64,000 nucleotides of DNA, from positions 310,001 through 374,000 of the forward strand of contig CAWHKV010000009.1 of NCBI GenBank assembly GCA_963830175.1, given 5' to 3'. Each line of letters opens with the position of its first letter. Within the stretch, counting starts at the first letter, position 1. Of the stretch, positions 1 through 8,785 are shown piece after piece. The notes under the pieces were generated by a model, which was not told where the DNA came from, ran no database searches, and was given only the letters and a program-made list of their open reading frames with translations. A program made the position numbers and the translations under genes. Origin of the DNA: JBBRBB01 sp963830175 (GTDB lineage: Bacteria > Bacteroidota > Bacteroidia > Chitinophagales > Chitinophagaceae).

Positions 1-1
1 T

Positions 2-886
2 TCCATAGTTAAAGAACAATTGCCGGGTATAAAACCTGAAAATATTTTAACTGAGCCCAGCCGTAAAAACACTGCGCCCTGCGTGGCTTATATTTCATTT
101 AAGCTGCAGCAAACAGACCCCGACGCATTACTGATAATCGCACCCAGCGACCACCTGATTCTCGATACAAAAACATTTGAAGAAGTAACACTGCAGGCAC
201 TCGACTTTTCAAATCATATGAAAGCTTTTGTAACACTCGGTATACAACCAACTTACCCCAATACAGGTTATGGTTACATACAATTCGATACAAAAGCTGT
301 GGCAGATAACATTTTCCGGGTAAAGACCTTTACCGAAAAACCAGATATTGAACTTGCAAAAACCTTTATTAGCAGCGGAGAATTTTTATGGAATGCCGGT
401 ATTTTTATCTGGCCGGTTCGCACGGTATTAGAAGCTTTTGAAAAATACCAGCCTGAGATTTTCGAGGTGTTTGCTGCAGAGCAGGATAAGTTTAATACCC
501 CGGCTGAAAAGAAAGCAATTGACCTCATTTATTCCTTCTGTACCAATATTTCCATAGACTACGCAATTATGGAACAAGCTTCCAATGTGTATGTAATTCC
601 ATCTTCTTTCGGATGGAGTGATCTGGGTACATGGAACAGCGCTTACACCCTGTACAAAAAAGATGTGTATGAAAATGCAATTTCAGGCGATACGGTAATG
701 GTAGTAGATTCAAAAAGATCCCTTATTTCGGCTCCTTCCCAAAAATTAGTTGTTGTGCAGGGGCTGGATGATTTTATTGTGGTGGATACTGATGATGTTT
801 TACTTATCTGCAAAAGAGAGAAAGAACAACATATTAAAGAATACCTGGCAGAGGTAAAAAGAAATAAAGGCGATAAATTTATTTAA
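2..886 (+). CDS. manC: Mannose-1-phosphate guanylyltransferase, 5' end outside window
   Basis: Makes GDP-mannose from mannose-1-phosphate and GTP in the cytoplasm, a precursor for polysaccharide. The frame is open to the left edge, so the N-terminal nucleotide-binding loop is missing and the TTG at 20 is not the true start. Family marks that are visible: IIAPSDHLI, FTEKPD, FLWNAGIFIW and SFGWSDLGTW, which are the substrate-pocket blocks of the GMP/ManC family. There is no C-terminal phosphomannose isomerase domain, so this is the short monofunctional form usual in Bacteroidota. It converges on nadA, and the two 3' ends overlap by 8 bases. It may supply the polysaccharide locus 34 kb away, but that link is inference. 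Confidence 0.9.
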   Translation, partial: SIVKEQLPGIKPENILTEPSRKNTAPCVAYISFKLQQTDPDALLIIAPSDHLILDTKTFEEVTLQALDFSNHMKAFVTLGIQPTYPNTGYGYIQFDTKAVADNIFRVKTFTEKPDIELAKTFISSGEFLWNAGIFIWPVRTVLEAFEKYQPEIFEVFAAEQDKFNTPAEKKAIDLIYSFCTNISIDYAIMEQASNVYVIPSSFGWSDLGTWNSAYTLYKKDVYENAISGDTVMVVDSKRSLISAPSQKLVVVQGLDDFIVVDTDDVLLICKREKEQHIKEYLAEVKRNKGDKFI

Positions 887-1892
887 TTAGCCCTGCAGCC
901 TTACTTATTTCAAGCATTTTTTCAATAGGTGCCAAAGCTTTTAAGCGAAGGCTTTCATCCATAATTATTTCCGGCAATTCAAATTCCATACACAGGTAAA
1001 GCTTCTCCAGCGTGTTTAGCTTCATGTGTGGGCATTCATTGCAGGCACAATAATTTTCGGGGGGTGCTGGTATCAACGTTTTTTCCGGAGCTTCTTTCTG
1101 CATCTGGTAGAGAATACCCGGCTCCGTGGCTACAATGTACTCCTGTGCCTCGTCCTTGATCACAAAGTTCAAAAGCATACTCGTACTCCCAATAAAATCT
1201 GCCTGCTGTAAAACGGCATCCTCGCACTCAGGGTGGGCAATGAGCTTTGCACCGGCGTGGCGGGCTTTTAACCGGGTAATTTTCTGAAGGCTAAATATTT
1301 CATGCACCATGCATGCCCCGTTCCAAAGCACCATATTGCGGCCCGTTTTTTTATTAAGGTAAGCACCGAGGTTTTTGTCTGGTGCAAAAATAATGGGCTG
1401 ATCAGGAGAAACGCTGTTAATGATTGCCTCTGCATTACTGCTTGTACAGATAATATCACTTTCAGCTTTAATCTCTGCAGAGCAATTGATGTAGGTAATT
1501 ACAATATGGTTGGGATGTTGTGCCTTAAACTCCCTGAACAGCCCTACAGGTGCACTGTCTGCCAGGGAGCAGCCTGCTTTAAGGTCGGGCAATACAACCT
1601 TTTTGGTAGGGTTAAGAATTTTCGCTGTTTCGGCCATAAAATGCACTCCGGCAAAAACGATCATATCTGCATTGGTTTTAGCCGCTTCTTGCGCAAGACC
1701 CAAACTATCGCCAATATAATCTGCCACATCCTGAATATCTGGTTCCTGGTAATAGTGCGCCAGCACAATGGCATTCTTCTTTTTCTTTAAAATTTCAATT
1801 TCATGGAAGAGGTCAAGTGTAGGGTCAACATCAACATCCAAAAATCCTTTCTCGGCAATTTTTCCTGCGGTATACACATTTTCTTCCATCAT
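879..1892 (-). CDS. nadA: Quinolinate synthase A
   Basis: Condenses iminoaspartate with dihydroxyacetone phosphate to quinolinate in de novo NAD synthesis, using a 4Fe-4S cluster. At 337 aa it has the usual length. The three expected cluster cysteines are visible: C108 in DLKAGCSLADS, C194 in NGACMVHE, and C287 in the CNECPHMK motif. Other family blocks are AHYYQEPDIQDVADYIGDSL and VFAGVHFMAETAKIL. Two ATG codons stand side by side at the start (1890-1892 and 1887-1889). nadB and nadC are not in the window, so the gene stands alone here. A -7-like element lies about 90 bases upstream. Confidence 0.96.
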   Translation of the reverse strand: MMEENVYTAGKIAEKGFLDVDVDPTLDLFHEIEILKKKKNAIVLAHYYQEPDIQDVADYIGDSLGLAQEAAKTNADMIVFAGVHFMAETAKILNPTKKVVLPDLKAGCSLADSAPVGLFREFKAQHPNHIVITYINCSAEIKAESDIICTSSNAEAIINSVSPDQPIIFAPDKNLGAYLNKKTGRNMVLWNGACMVHEIFSLQKITRLKARHAGAKLIAHPECEDAVLQQADFIGSTSMLLNFVIKDEAQEYIVATEPGILYQMQKEAPEKTLIPAPPENYCACNECPHMKLNTLEKLYLCMEFELPEIIMDESLRLKALAPIEKMLEISKAAGLIK

Positions 1893-1978
1893 AGTATTTA
1901 GTATTAATACAATTATTTTAAATAATCTATTACTATTACAGCGGTTAATAACGGGATAACTTTATTATCCCCAAAGTG

Positions 1979-1986
1979 CAAAGTTA
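1979..1986 (-). promoter_or_regulatory. Candidate -7 element for nadA
   Basis: On the minus strand this reads TAACTTTG, an exact match to the Bacteroidota -7 consensus TAnnTTTG. No clear -33 TTTG stands at the expected distance. It would give a leader of roughly 80 bases before nadA. Confidence 0.3.
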
Positions 1987-2331
1987 ACTTCCATCTTGGT
2001 TATTCACTTATATTAACATAACTACTGACAGGGCTAACCCTTGTTAATGCTGCATAGGTTAACGTTTTCCCCAGAGGTTAATTTATTAGTTCATTTTTAT
2101 TAAACGAAGCCTTTCACCAATTATTAACTGTTAATTAAGCCAACGTAAAATGTGTGTATTCTATGGTTTTTAGGGAATCAGCCGATTTTGATTTACTTGT
2201 TACATTATTATTCAAAATTTTATTAGGGTATGCGCATGTTATTCACCTATAAAAAGCCGTTATTAACACCATTTATTAAAAAGCCTATATACATAAGGCC
2301 TCACTTCAAAACGTGTTTTAAAAAACTCGGG

Positions 2332-2363
2332 ATTGGTACAAATGGTAAATTCTGGTATTTTTG
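2332..2363 (+). promoter_or_regulatory. Promoter of the SurA/PpiD-type foldase gene
   Basis: TATTTTTG at 2356-2363 matches the Bacteroidota -7 consensus TAnnTTTG. ATTG at 2332-2335 sits 20 bases upstream, close to the -33 TTTG at its usual spacing. Transcription would start near 2370, about 20 bases before the ATG. Confidence 0.5.
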
Positions 2364-2392
2364 CCCTCCTCTAAAAACTATATAGTAATAAT

Positions 2393-4504
2393 ATGTCTGT
2401 AATTCAACGGATTCGTGATAAAGCTACGTGGATCATTTTCGGTGCCATCGCATTGGCCTTAACCGCCTTTATACTTCAGGATGCTTTTATGGGTAAAGGA
2501 AGTATGTTTGGATCATCAACCACTATTGGTAGTGTAAATGGTTCTGCTATTGATAGGGAAGACTTTGAACACAAGGTTAGTTTTTACGAGCAGGCAAATG
2601 CAGGGCAAACAACCCGTGACCAACTTATTGGCAGTGTGTGGGAGTATATGGTTAACCAAAAAGTGGCTGAACAACAGTATGAAAAATTGGGGCTTACCGT
2701 AAATGGTAAAGAACTTTCTGATATTCTTTTTGGCAACAACCCACCACAATGGATGCAGCAGGCTTTTACAGATCCCGCAACAGGACAGTTTAATGCAAAC
2801 GCTGCGCGTCAGCAATTTAATGAGATCAAAAAAAAGCAGGATGATCCGGAAGTAATAAACCTGTACGAAGGATATATTCAGCCTACCATAGACCAGGCAT
2901 TGCGCCAGAAATACCAGGCATTACTTGCAAATGCAGTATATATTCCTAAATGGATGGCAGAAAAAATGGCGGCTGACAATAACCTTATTTCCAAAATATC
3001 TTACGTAAAAGTACCTTATACTACTATCAGCGACAGCAGCATAAAGGTTACTGATAGCGAGATAAATAATTATGTAAAGAAGCACAGCAAAATTTTTGAA
3101 CGTGATGAGGAAACCCGCGCAATAAACTTTGTTGCCTTCGACGCTTCTGCTTCTGCAACAGATTCTGCCGCTATAAGGGAGCAGTTGATGCAGTTAAAAG
3201 ATGAGTTTACGAACACAACTGATAATAAATCTTTTATTAATGTAAAAGGAAGTGAAATACCTTTTTATAATAGCTACCGAACTTCAGAGCAGTTCCGCGA
3301 CCAAATGAGTGATTCATTGTTTAAGCTAAGTCCAGGCCAAGTTGCAGGTCCATATACAGATGGCGGAAACATGGTGCTTGCAAAAATGGTAGGCATACGG
3401 CAAATTCCAGACTCAGCAACAGTTCGTCACATACTTGTTTCTACACACCAGCAAAGTTCAACCGGTGGTGCACTGGTAAGAATAAGGCCAGACACAACCG
3501 CCTCGAACAGGCTTGACAGCGCAATTGCGGCTATAAACAGCGGCGCTTCTTTCGATTCAATAACTGCACAATATTCCGATGATCCCGGCAGCAATAAAAC
3601 CGGCGGGGTATATGATTATTTTCCTTCAGGTCAAATGGATGAATCTTTTAACGATTTTGCTTTTACCGGGAAACCCGGTGATAAAAAAGTGGTTAAAACT
3701 GTGTACGGTTATCATTATGTTGAAATACTCGGACAAAGAGGTGCAAAAACAGGATATAACATAGCCTATCTTGCCAAACCTATTTTTGCCAGCCAGGAAA
3801 CGGTAAATGCGGCAAATACCGCCGCCATTCAGTTTGCATCAACCAGCAGAAATAAAGGGCAGTTTGAAGCAAATGCAGCCAAACTTAAAAAGCCTGCTAC
3901 ACCTACCCAGGAATTCAAGAAAAACGATTTTACCATAAACGGTGTTGGTACAAGCAGGGAGTTGGTAAAATGGGCTTACGATAATAAGGTGGGCGATGTT
4001 TCCGAACCGTTTGAAGTAGATGGTAAATACATCGTGGCAATGATAAGCAGCATAAACAAAGAAGGCTTGCCCGATGCAGCCACGGTGAGGGAATCAGTAG
4101 AACCACTTGTACGCGACGAGAAAAAAGCTAAAACAATTATTGATACCAAAATGAAAGGCACAACGCTGGAAGAAATTTCACGCAATGCTGGGTCACCCGT
4201 AGAAGTGGCCGACAGTATAGCGTTCTCTGGTTTTGTTATTCCGAATGTAGGTAATGAACCATTGATCATTGGCGCATCATTTAACAAGCAAATTCAGGGC
4301 AAGGTAACACAACCCATTGCAGGTTATACCGGCGTTTTTGTTGTAAGGGGAGAAGGGATTTCTGCAGTACCATCATTAGGTGCAAATGCAGAAGCGCAAA
4401 GAGAAGGGTTAATGAACACCTTAAAACAACAGGTTGGATTCAGGTTTATGGAAAGCCTTAAAAAAGGATCAGACATAGAAGACAACCGCTCTACTTTTTA
4501 TTAG
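2393..4504 (+). CDS. Membrane-anchored peptidyl-prolyl isomerase (SurA/PpiD-like foldase)
   Basis: A periplasmic folding helper with prolyl cis-trans isomerase activity, 703 aa. Residues 13-30 form one membrane segment after a short basic N-terminus, so the protein is anchored in the inner membrane with its bulk in the periplasm, as in PpiD. A SurA-N-type chaperone region follows. A parvulin/rotamase domain lies at about residues 343-450, from TVRHILVSTH through GYHYVEILG. A long C-terminal helper region may include a second, degenerate rotamase domain. The architecture is that of the PpiD family found across Bacteroidota. It appears monocistronic, with its own promoter. Confidence 0.9.
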   Translation: MSVIQRIRDKATWIIFGAIALALTAFILQDAFMGKGSMFGSSTTIGSVNGSAIDREDFEHKVSFYEQANAGQTTRDQLIGSVWEYMVNQKVAEQQYEKLGLTVNGKELSDILFGNNPPQWMQQAFTDPATGQFNANAARQQFNEIKKKQDDPEVINLYEGYIQPTIDQALRQKYQALLANAVYIPKWMAEKMAADNNLISKISYVKVPYTTISDSSIKVTDSEINNYVKKHSKIFERDEETRAINFVAFDASASATDSAAIREQLMQLKDEFTNTTDNKSFINVKGSEIPFYNSYRTSEQFRDQMSDSLFKLSPGQVAGPYTDGGNMVLAKMVGIRQIPDSATVRHILVSTHQQSSTGGALVRIRPDTTASNRLDSAIAAINSGASFDSITAQYSDDPGSNKTGGVYDYFPSGQMDESFNDFAFTGKPGDKKVVKTVYGYHYVEILGQRGAKTGYNIAYLAKPIFASQETVNAANTAAIQFASTSRNKGQFEANAAKLKKPATPTQEFKKNDFTINGVGTSRELVKWAYDNKVGDVSEPFEVDGKYIVAMISSINKEGLPDAATVRESVEPLVRDEKKAKTIIDTKMKGTTLEEISRNAGSPVEVADSIAFSGFVIPNVGNEPLIIGASFNKQIQGKVTQPIAGYTGVFVVRGEGISAVPSLGANAEAQREGLMNTLKQQVGFRFMESLKKGSDIEDNRSTFY

Positions 4505-4571
4505 TTTTTGGTAACCGGCAACATCACCTTGTGCATCGCCTGTGGCTACGCTCAGTTCAACGTTCAAAAAT

Positions 4572-4608
4572 AATGGCAGCAAATAACAAGTATGTTTTGG
4601 CTGCCATT
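4572..4608 (+). terminator. Hairpin after the foldase gene, possible terminator
   Basis: AATGGCAGC at 4572-4580 pairs perfectly with GCTGCCATT at 4600-4608 across a 19-base loop. No T-run follows, so it is at best a weak or factor-dependent terminator between the foldase and PhzF-like genes. Confidence 0.35.
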
Positions 4609-4633
4609 GTTGTGTAAATACTAAATTTCTTAT

Positions 4634-5431
4634 ATGACAGCCTACCCTATTTATCAGGTTGATGCTTTTGCCGATGAATTATTTACAGGCAACCCCGCAG
4701 CTGTTTGTCCATTGCCCTTTTGGCCGGATGATATTATACTACAAAAACTGGCTCTAGAAAACAACTTATCAGAAACAGCTTTTATAGTTAAAGAAACCGA
4801 TGGTTTTAGAATTAGGTGGTTTACACCATCAACCGAGGTAAAACTTTGCGGGCATGCCACCCTTGCCGCAGCGCATATTTTTTTTACAGAATTGAACTAT
4901 TCAGGGGATGACATTATATTCAATAGCCTTAGTGGAACACTGAGTGTTTCCAGGGTAAACAATGCACTTCAGTTAGATTTTCCTGCCCATGTACCTGAGC
5001 TATTGCAGCACGCTCCAGCAGGCATGCTCGAAGGTTTGGGGGTTGCAAATGCCATGGTTTTTTCAACCTCATTCGATTATATGGTTGTTCTGGAAAATGA
5101 GGCTGCTGTAAGAAATCTTAAACCAAACTTCCCTATGTTAGCCAGGGTAAAATGCAGGGGAATCATTACCACCGCACCGGGTGATAATGCAGACTTTGTA
5201 TCGCGTTGTTTTTATCCCCAAAGCGGTATTAACGAAGACCCGGTAACAGGGTCGGCACATACCATAATGGTACCTTACTGGTCTAAGCAATTAAATAAAA
5301 ACAGGTTATCCGCAAATCAAATTTCGGAACGAGGGGGTCATCTTCATTGCGAATTAAAGGGCGACCGGGTATTGATGCAGGGCAGGGCCATCACCTATTT
5401 AAAAGGCAGTTACTTCTTGCCAAATAATTAG
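4634..5431 (+). CDS. PhzF-family isomerase/epimerase-like protein
   Basis: A member of the PhzF family, which shares the diaminopimelate-epimerase fold; most members have no known substrate. Length 265 aa is typical. The family N-terminus YQVDAFADELFTGNPAAVCPL is clear, and the catalytic glutamate is E47 in NNLSETAF. The second half-domain carries GDNADFVSRCFYPQSGINED followed by PVTGSAH. No phenazine genes are near, so the phenazine name should not be read as function. The stop codon is one base before the rnhA start, so the two genes are probably cotranscribed. Confidence 0.88.
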   Translation: MTAYPIYQVDAFADELFTGNPAAVCPLPFWPDDIILQKLALENNLSETAFIVKETDGFRIRWFTPSTEVKLCGHATLAAAHIFFTELNYSGDDIIFNSLSGTLSVSRVNNALQLDFPAHVPELLQHAPAGMLEGLGVANAMVFSTSFDYMVVLENEAAVRNLKPNFPMLARVKCRGIITTAPGDNADFVSRCFYPQSGINEDPVTGSAHTIMVPYWSKQLNKNRLSANQISERGGHLHCELKGDRVLMQGRAITYLKGSYFLPNN

Positions 5432-5432
5432 C

Positions 5433-5906
5433 ATGAAAGATGAAATAATTGTGTATACCGATGGCGCGGCAAGGGGCAATCCAGGTCCCGGAGGTTACGG
5501 AGTCCTCATGTTTTACGACAACCACAAAAAAGAACTGGCTGGCGGTTTCAGGTTAACAACAAATAACCGTATGGAGTTGATGGCGGTTATTGTGGCGTTG
5601 GAATCACTTAAGAAAAAAGATATTCCGGTCCGCATCTTTACCGACAGCTCATATGTAATGAATTCAATAGAAAAAAAGTGGCTCGATAAATGGATAGCCA
5701 CAGATTTTAAAGGGGGTAAAAAAAACCGGGACCTATGGATGCGCTTCCATCATCTTGCAAGGCACCTGCACGTAAAAGTTGAATGGGTAAAAGGGCACGC
5801 AGATAATATTTACAATAATAGGTGCGATGTGTTAGCCACTGAAGCAGCAGACGGCTATAACCTGGCGGTTGACGAAGGCTATGAAATGCTTGAAAAAAAC
5901 AAATAG
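5433..5906 (+). CDS. rnhA: Ribonuclease HI
   Basis: Cleaves the RNA strand of RNA-DNA hybrids, removing primers and R-loops in the cytoplasm. At 157 aa it is the compact bacterial form without a hybrid-binding domain. All catalytic residues are present: D10 (VYTDGAARGNPGPGGYG), E48 (NNRMELMAV), D71 (IFTDSSYV), and D132 (NRCDVLA) with H122 (VKGHADN). It starts one base after the PhzF-like stop and converges on the DUF6580-type gene with a 4-base gap. Confidence 0.96.
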   Translation: MKDEIIVYTDGAARGNPGPGGYGVLMFYDNHKKELAGGFRLTTNNRMELMAVIVALESLKKKDIPVRIFTDSSYVMNSIEKKWLDKWIATDFKGGKKNRDLWMRFHHLARHLHVKVEWVKGHADNIYNNRCDVLATEAADGYNLAVDEGYEMLEKNK

Positions 5907-5910
5907 AAAA

Positions 5911-6486
5911 CTATTTCTCCGCATAAGCCATTTTTCCAGACCGGCTTATCATAAAATCATACAAATACATAAACCCGGGTAATAGAACCGCCGTTGAAAT
6001 TAAGCTGTTGCGGTAAAAAGGTAAACCCATTTGGTAACTGGCCATTAGTCCGGCAAAGTCTTTTGTATAACTTAAACCGCCATTAGAAGCCCAAACCAGA
6101 AAATTGCTTACCAGAAAGAAAAATGTAGGACCAGCAATAATACTTGTGATTATACCTGCGGTTTTAAAATTTCTCATTCCAAGACCAATTAGTGTAACCA
6201 CCATAAGTAGTGCATAGTTTGTTAGCTGACCATTATATAACCCCTGAAAAGGAAATAGGTTGGCAACATATAAAAGCTGAATAAGCACATCGCTGATAAA
6301 AAGGGTTATTAGTGGCAATAAAAATATCTGTGACTTTTCTTTAATTTTCAATCCTGAAAAAAGTGCGATCGCTATTACACCTGTAAACCCGCTTAAATTA
6401 ATCTCGGGCGCACAAATAACTTTTATAAGGGTTGTAACAGCAATAATAGCCAGGCAAAAGATCACAAGTTGTTTATTCAGTTTCAT
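5911..6486 (-). CDS. DUF6580-like integral membrane protein
   Basis: An inner-membrane protein with about five to six hydrophobic segments. It resembles the DUF6580 putative transport family of Bacteroidota, which looks like the S components of ECF transporters. The substrate is unknown. I start it at the ATG at 6486 (MKLNKQLVIF), giving 191 aa; the longer frame to 6504 would need a TTG and adds six residues. The block APEINLSGFTGVIAIALFSG near the N-terminus is the most family-like stretch. No vitamin riboswitch or ECF module gene is nearby. Confidence 0.65.
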   Translation of the reverse strand: MKLNKQLVIFCLAIIAVTTLIKVICAPEINLSGFTGVIAIALFSGLKIKEKSQIFLLPLITLFISDVLIQLLYVANLFPFQGLYNGQLTNYALLMVVTLIGLGMRNFKTAGIITSIIAGPTFFFLVSNFLVWASNGGLSYTKDFAGLMASYQMGLPFYRNSLISTAVLLPGFMYLYDFMISRSGKMAYAEK

Positions 6487-6558
6487 GTTAAGCACTTTGT
6501 GCAAAAATAACGATATGCGGTAAAACCATTGTGTTTATAATGTTAGAAATATAAAGAA

Positions 6559-6915
6559 TTGCATCACAATAAAACAACCGGGAATAAAGGTGAAGACCTG
6601 GCAGCCGAATGGTTAATCGCCCGCGGGTACACCATACTTGCACGCAACTGGAGGTTTAGATACTGCGAAGTAGATATTATTGCATCGAAAGGCAATCGCC
6701 TATACTTGTTTGAAATAAAAACCCGCACCTCAGACAGGTTTGGTCCTCCCGAGGAAAGCATCAGTTTTCAAAAAATGGATTGTTTAAAAATTGCTGCTGA
6801 AGAATACCAGTTCCAGTTTCCTGAGTGGAAATATGTGCAGTTTAATGTGCTTGCTATAACCATGCTTTATAACAAACCGGTAGAATATTTTTTAATAGAA
6901 GATGTTTACTTTTAG
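6559..6915 (+). CDS. yraN: YraN / UPF0102 nuclease-fold protein
   Basis: A small protein of the UPF0102 (YraN) family, with a restriction-endonuclease-like fold and no settled role. Length is 118 aa. The nuclease-fold residues are present: E12 (NKGEDLAAEWL), E37 and D39 (CEVDII), E52 and K54 (FEIKTRT). The start must be TTG at 6559, because an in-frame stop lies at 6544-6546 and there is no ATG ahead of the conserved N-terminus. It ends one base before the stop of the convergent YkgJ-type gene. Confidence 0.88.
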   Translation: MHHNKTTGNKGEDLAAEWLIARGYTILARNWRFRYCEVDIIASKGNRLYLFEIKTRTSDRFGPPEESISFQKMDCLKIAAEEYQFQFPEWKYVQFNVLAITMLYNKPVEYFLIEDVYF

Positions 6916-7413
6916 TTACACCACAATTCTGTTCATCATTTTTTCAACCATCTTAAAAGTTGCCGGGCAATACTGAATGTTTTGCTGGTGCAGGTGCACA
7001 TAATCTTTCATTCCTCTTTTTATAAGGTGTGGAAAATTGGCGCAATCTGCCGGCCGCACTTCGTAAATTGTACACAGGTTGGTATTTAAATCCAGAAACT
7101 GGCAGGGTCGCGAAACATTCATCCAATCCTCATCTTTTTTATCATAATACAACCATTTTTCCCTGAACTCTCTCCTGCTCATATTAACGTGGGCGGCAAT
7201 TCTTGTAATGTCTTTAGAAGAAAAGGTGGGTGTCATTTTCTTGCAGCAGTTGCCACAGGTTGTACAATCAATTTCCTGCCAAACCTCAACACTTATGTCT
7301 CGGCAAATGGCATCTAATTTCTTGGGAGGATTTTTTTCCAGGCGGCGTAAAAAACGAAGCATGGGTTTTTTGTAAATGCTTAATTTTTTTACAAAAGAAC
7401 GATAGTTAACCAT
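6916..7413 (-). CDS. YkgJ-family cysteine-cluster protein
   Basis: A 165-aa member of the YkgJ (CxxCxxCC) family, thought to bind a metal ion or iron-sulfur cluster. Eight cysteines are visible: C50, C53, C56 and C57 in DCTTCGNCCKK, C104 in PCQFLD, C114 in LCTIYEVRP, C124 in DCANFPH and C149 in YCPATF. The order matches the family pattern. The ATG start at 7413 is the only reasonable one. Function is unknown. Confidence 0.87.
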   Translation of the reverse strand: MVNYRSFVKKLSIYKKPMLRFLRRLEKNPPKKLDAICRDISVEVWQEIDCTTCGNCCKKMTPTFSSKDITRIAAHVNMSRREFREKWLYYDKKDEDWMNVSRPCQFLDLNTNLCTIYEVRPADCANFPHLIKRGMKDYVHLHQQNIQYCPATFKMVEKMMNRIVV

Positions 7414-7499
7414 TAAATTTTTTCTTGAATTTTCCTGATGAACAAGGGCCGGATAATAATAAGCGTGGCAAATATGTTATTAATCAAATAAAGCTAACA

Positions 7500-7526
7500 A
7501 TGTATTTTGAATAAAAAAAAATACAT
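7500..7526. promoter_or_regulatory. Dyad ATGTATTTT-N9-AAAATACAT before xerD
   Basis: Two perfect 9-base arms (7500-7508 and 7518-7526) end 12 bases before the xerD ATG. The core ATGTATT-N13-AATACAT is nearly the same as the dyad before comEC (N12). It could be an operator or an RNA hairpin that covers the start. Confidence 0.4.
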
Positions 7527-7538
7527 CACTTTTATACT

Positions 7539-8441
7539 ATGTGGCATGCATATAAAAACGGGTTTAAAGCTTTTTTGCAACTTGAAAAATCTCTTAACGA
7601 CAATTCGGTTGAGGCCTATTTGCATGATGTTGAAAAACTAACGACCTATTTGGAAACTATTGGCGGCATTGCATCTCCGGCAGAGGTGGATCTAAAACAA
7701 CTGCAGCAATTTTTAAAATATCTTTCTGAGTTAAGTATATCTGCAGCTTCGCAGGCACGCATTATTTCGGGCATCAGGAGCTTTTATAAATACTGTTTGA
7801 CAGAGAACATTGTTAAGGTTGATCCATCGTTACTTCTCGAATCTCCAAAATTAAAAAGGGCATTGCCAGATGTGTTATCTGTTGAAGAAATTGAAAGCCT
7901 CATCAGCAACATTGATCTAAGTACAGCAGAAGGTACGAGGAACAAAGCCATTTTGGAAACCATGTACAGTTGCGGTCTTCGCGTTAGCGAGCTCGTTAAT
8001 TTAAAAATAAGCGGACTATATCTTGATGTGGGTTTCATACGCGTAATAGGGAAAGGAGATAAAGAAAGGCTGGTACCCATCGGGTCTCACGCTATTAAGT
8101 ACATAAAAATATATGCTGATGATATAAGAAGAATGTTGCAGGTTAAACCCGGCTGCGAAGACATTCTGTTTCTAAACAGGCGTGGTGGCAGGTTAAGCCG
8201 TGTTATGATATTTTATATAATTAAAGAACTGGCAACCATTGCCGGCATAAAGAAAAACATTTCGCCGCACACTTTCCGGCATTCTTTTGCAACACACCTT
8301 GTGGAGGGCGGTGCCAGTCTTCGGGCTGTACAGGAGATGTTGGGGCATGAAAGCATAACGACCACAGAAATTTACACGCACCTGAACAGGGATTTTTTGC
8401 GTGCCACTCTTCAACAATATCACCCTGCATTCAATACATGA
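7539..8441 (+). CDS. xerD: Site-specific tyrosine recombinase XerD
   Basis: Resolves chromosome dimers at dif with XerC by strand exchange. The 300-aa length and two-domain layout match XerD: an N-terminal SAM-like core-binding domain (about 1-100) and a catalytic domain (about 110-295). The catalytic set is complete: R148 (GLRVSEL), K172 (GKGDKERLVP), H244 and R247 (HTFRHSFATHL), H270 (MLGHESI) and Y279 (EIYTHL). Housekeeping XerD is more likely than a mobile integrase, because no att site or cargo flanks it. A dyad sits directly upstream. Confidence 0.93.
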   Translation: MWHAYKNGFKAFLQLEKSLNDNSVEAYLHDVEKLTTYLETIGGIASPAEVDLKQLQQFLKYLSELSISAASQARIISGIRSFYKYCLTENIVKVDPSLLLESPKLKRALPDVLSVEEIESLISNIDLSTAEGTRNKAILETMYSCGLRVSELVNLKISGLYLDVGFIRVIGKGDKERLVPIGSHAIKYIKIYADDIRRMLQVKPGCEDILFLNRRGGRLSRVMIFYIIKELATIAGIKKNISPHTFRHSFATHLVEGGASLRAVQEMLGHESITTTEIYTHLNRDFLRATLQQYHPAFNT

Positions 8442-8517
8442 AGCCATTTATAAATTAACTTTTTAAAAAATTATTTCGTTTCGGCTTTCATATACATTTA
8501 CCTATAAATTAAAACAT

Positions 8518-8778
8518 ATGGAACTGGTTGAATTCGATTTTATATTGGAATTGATACTTGTTCTTTTCTTCGCCATCAAAACTGTTCATTTTTTTGTTTT
8601 TAAAGGAAAGCACTGGAGTATAAGAAATTTTTTATACTTCTCACATCACAACATCTCCATGTCTTCAGACCCTAAAAAGGCAAAAGCAAAAAAATTTCAA
8701 AACGCATTTTCTGTAATTACCGGAATTGCACTTCTATTCTTTCTAGTGATAAAACTTATCTTTCGCCCGGCTAATTAG
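8518..8778 (+). CDS. Small two-helix membrane protein, unknown
   Basis: I do not recognise this 86-aa protein. It has one hydrophobic segment at about 8-29 and another at about 66-82, with a basic stretch (SDPKKAKAKKFQ) between them, which suggests a hairpin with a cytoplasmic loop. The ATG at 8518 is a natural start. It lies 76 bases after xerD on the same strand and converges on kup. Confidence 0.55.
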   Translation: MELVEFDFILELILVLFFAIKTVHFFVFKGKHWSIRNFLYFSHHNISMSSDPKKAKAKKFQNAFSVITGIALLFFLVIKLIFRPAN

Positions 8779-8785
8779 GGTGGGG

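Larger units (their letters stand above)
1893..2392. other. 500-base intergenic region between divergent genes
   Basis: An AT-rich gap between nadA (leftward) and the foldase gene (rightward). It is rich in TTAAC/TTAAT words and contains the candidate promoters of both flanking genes. I see no open frame, no tRNA, no consensus DnaA box cluster and no convincing hairpin. Confidence 0.6.

Noticed and set aside
1302..1790. Plus-strand 162-aa open frame
   Set aside because: Antisense to nadA, whose protein is plainly conserved; no family features in the antisense frame.
4634..5431. Phenazine synthesis
   Set aside because: Only a PhzF-like gene is present; the family is broad and no other phz gene is near.
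7539..8441. xerD as an integrase of a mobile element
   Set aside because: Length and motifs fit housekeeping XerD; there are no flanking repeats, att site or cargo genes.
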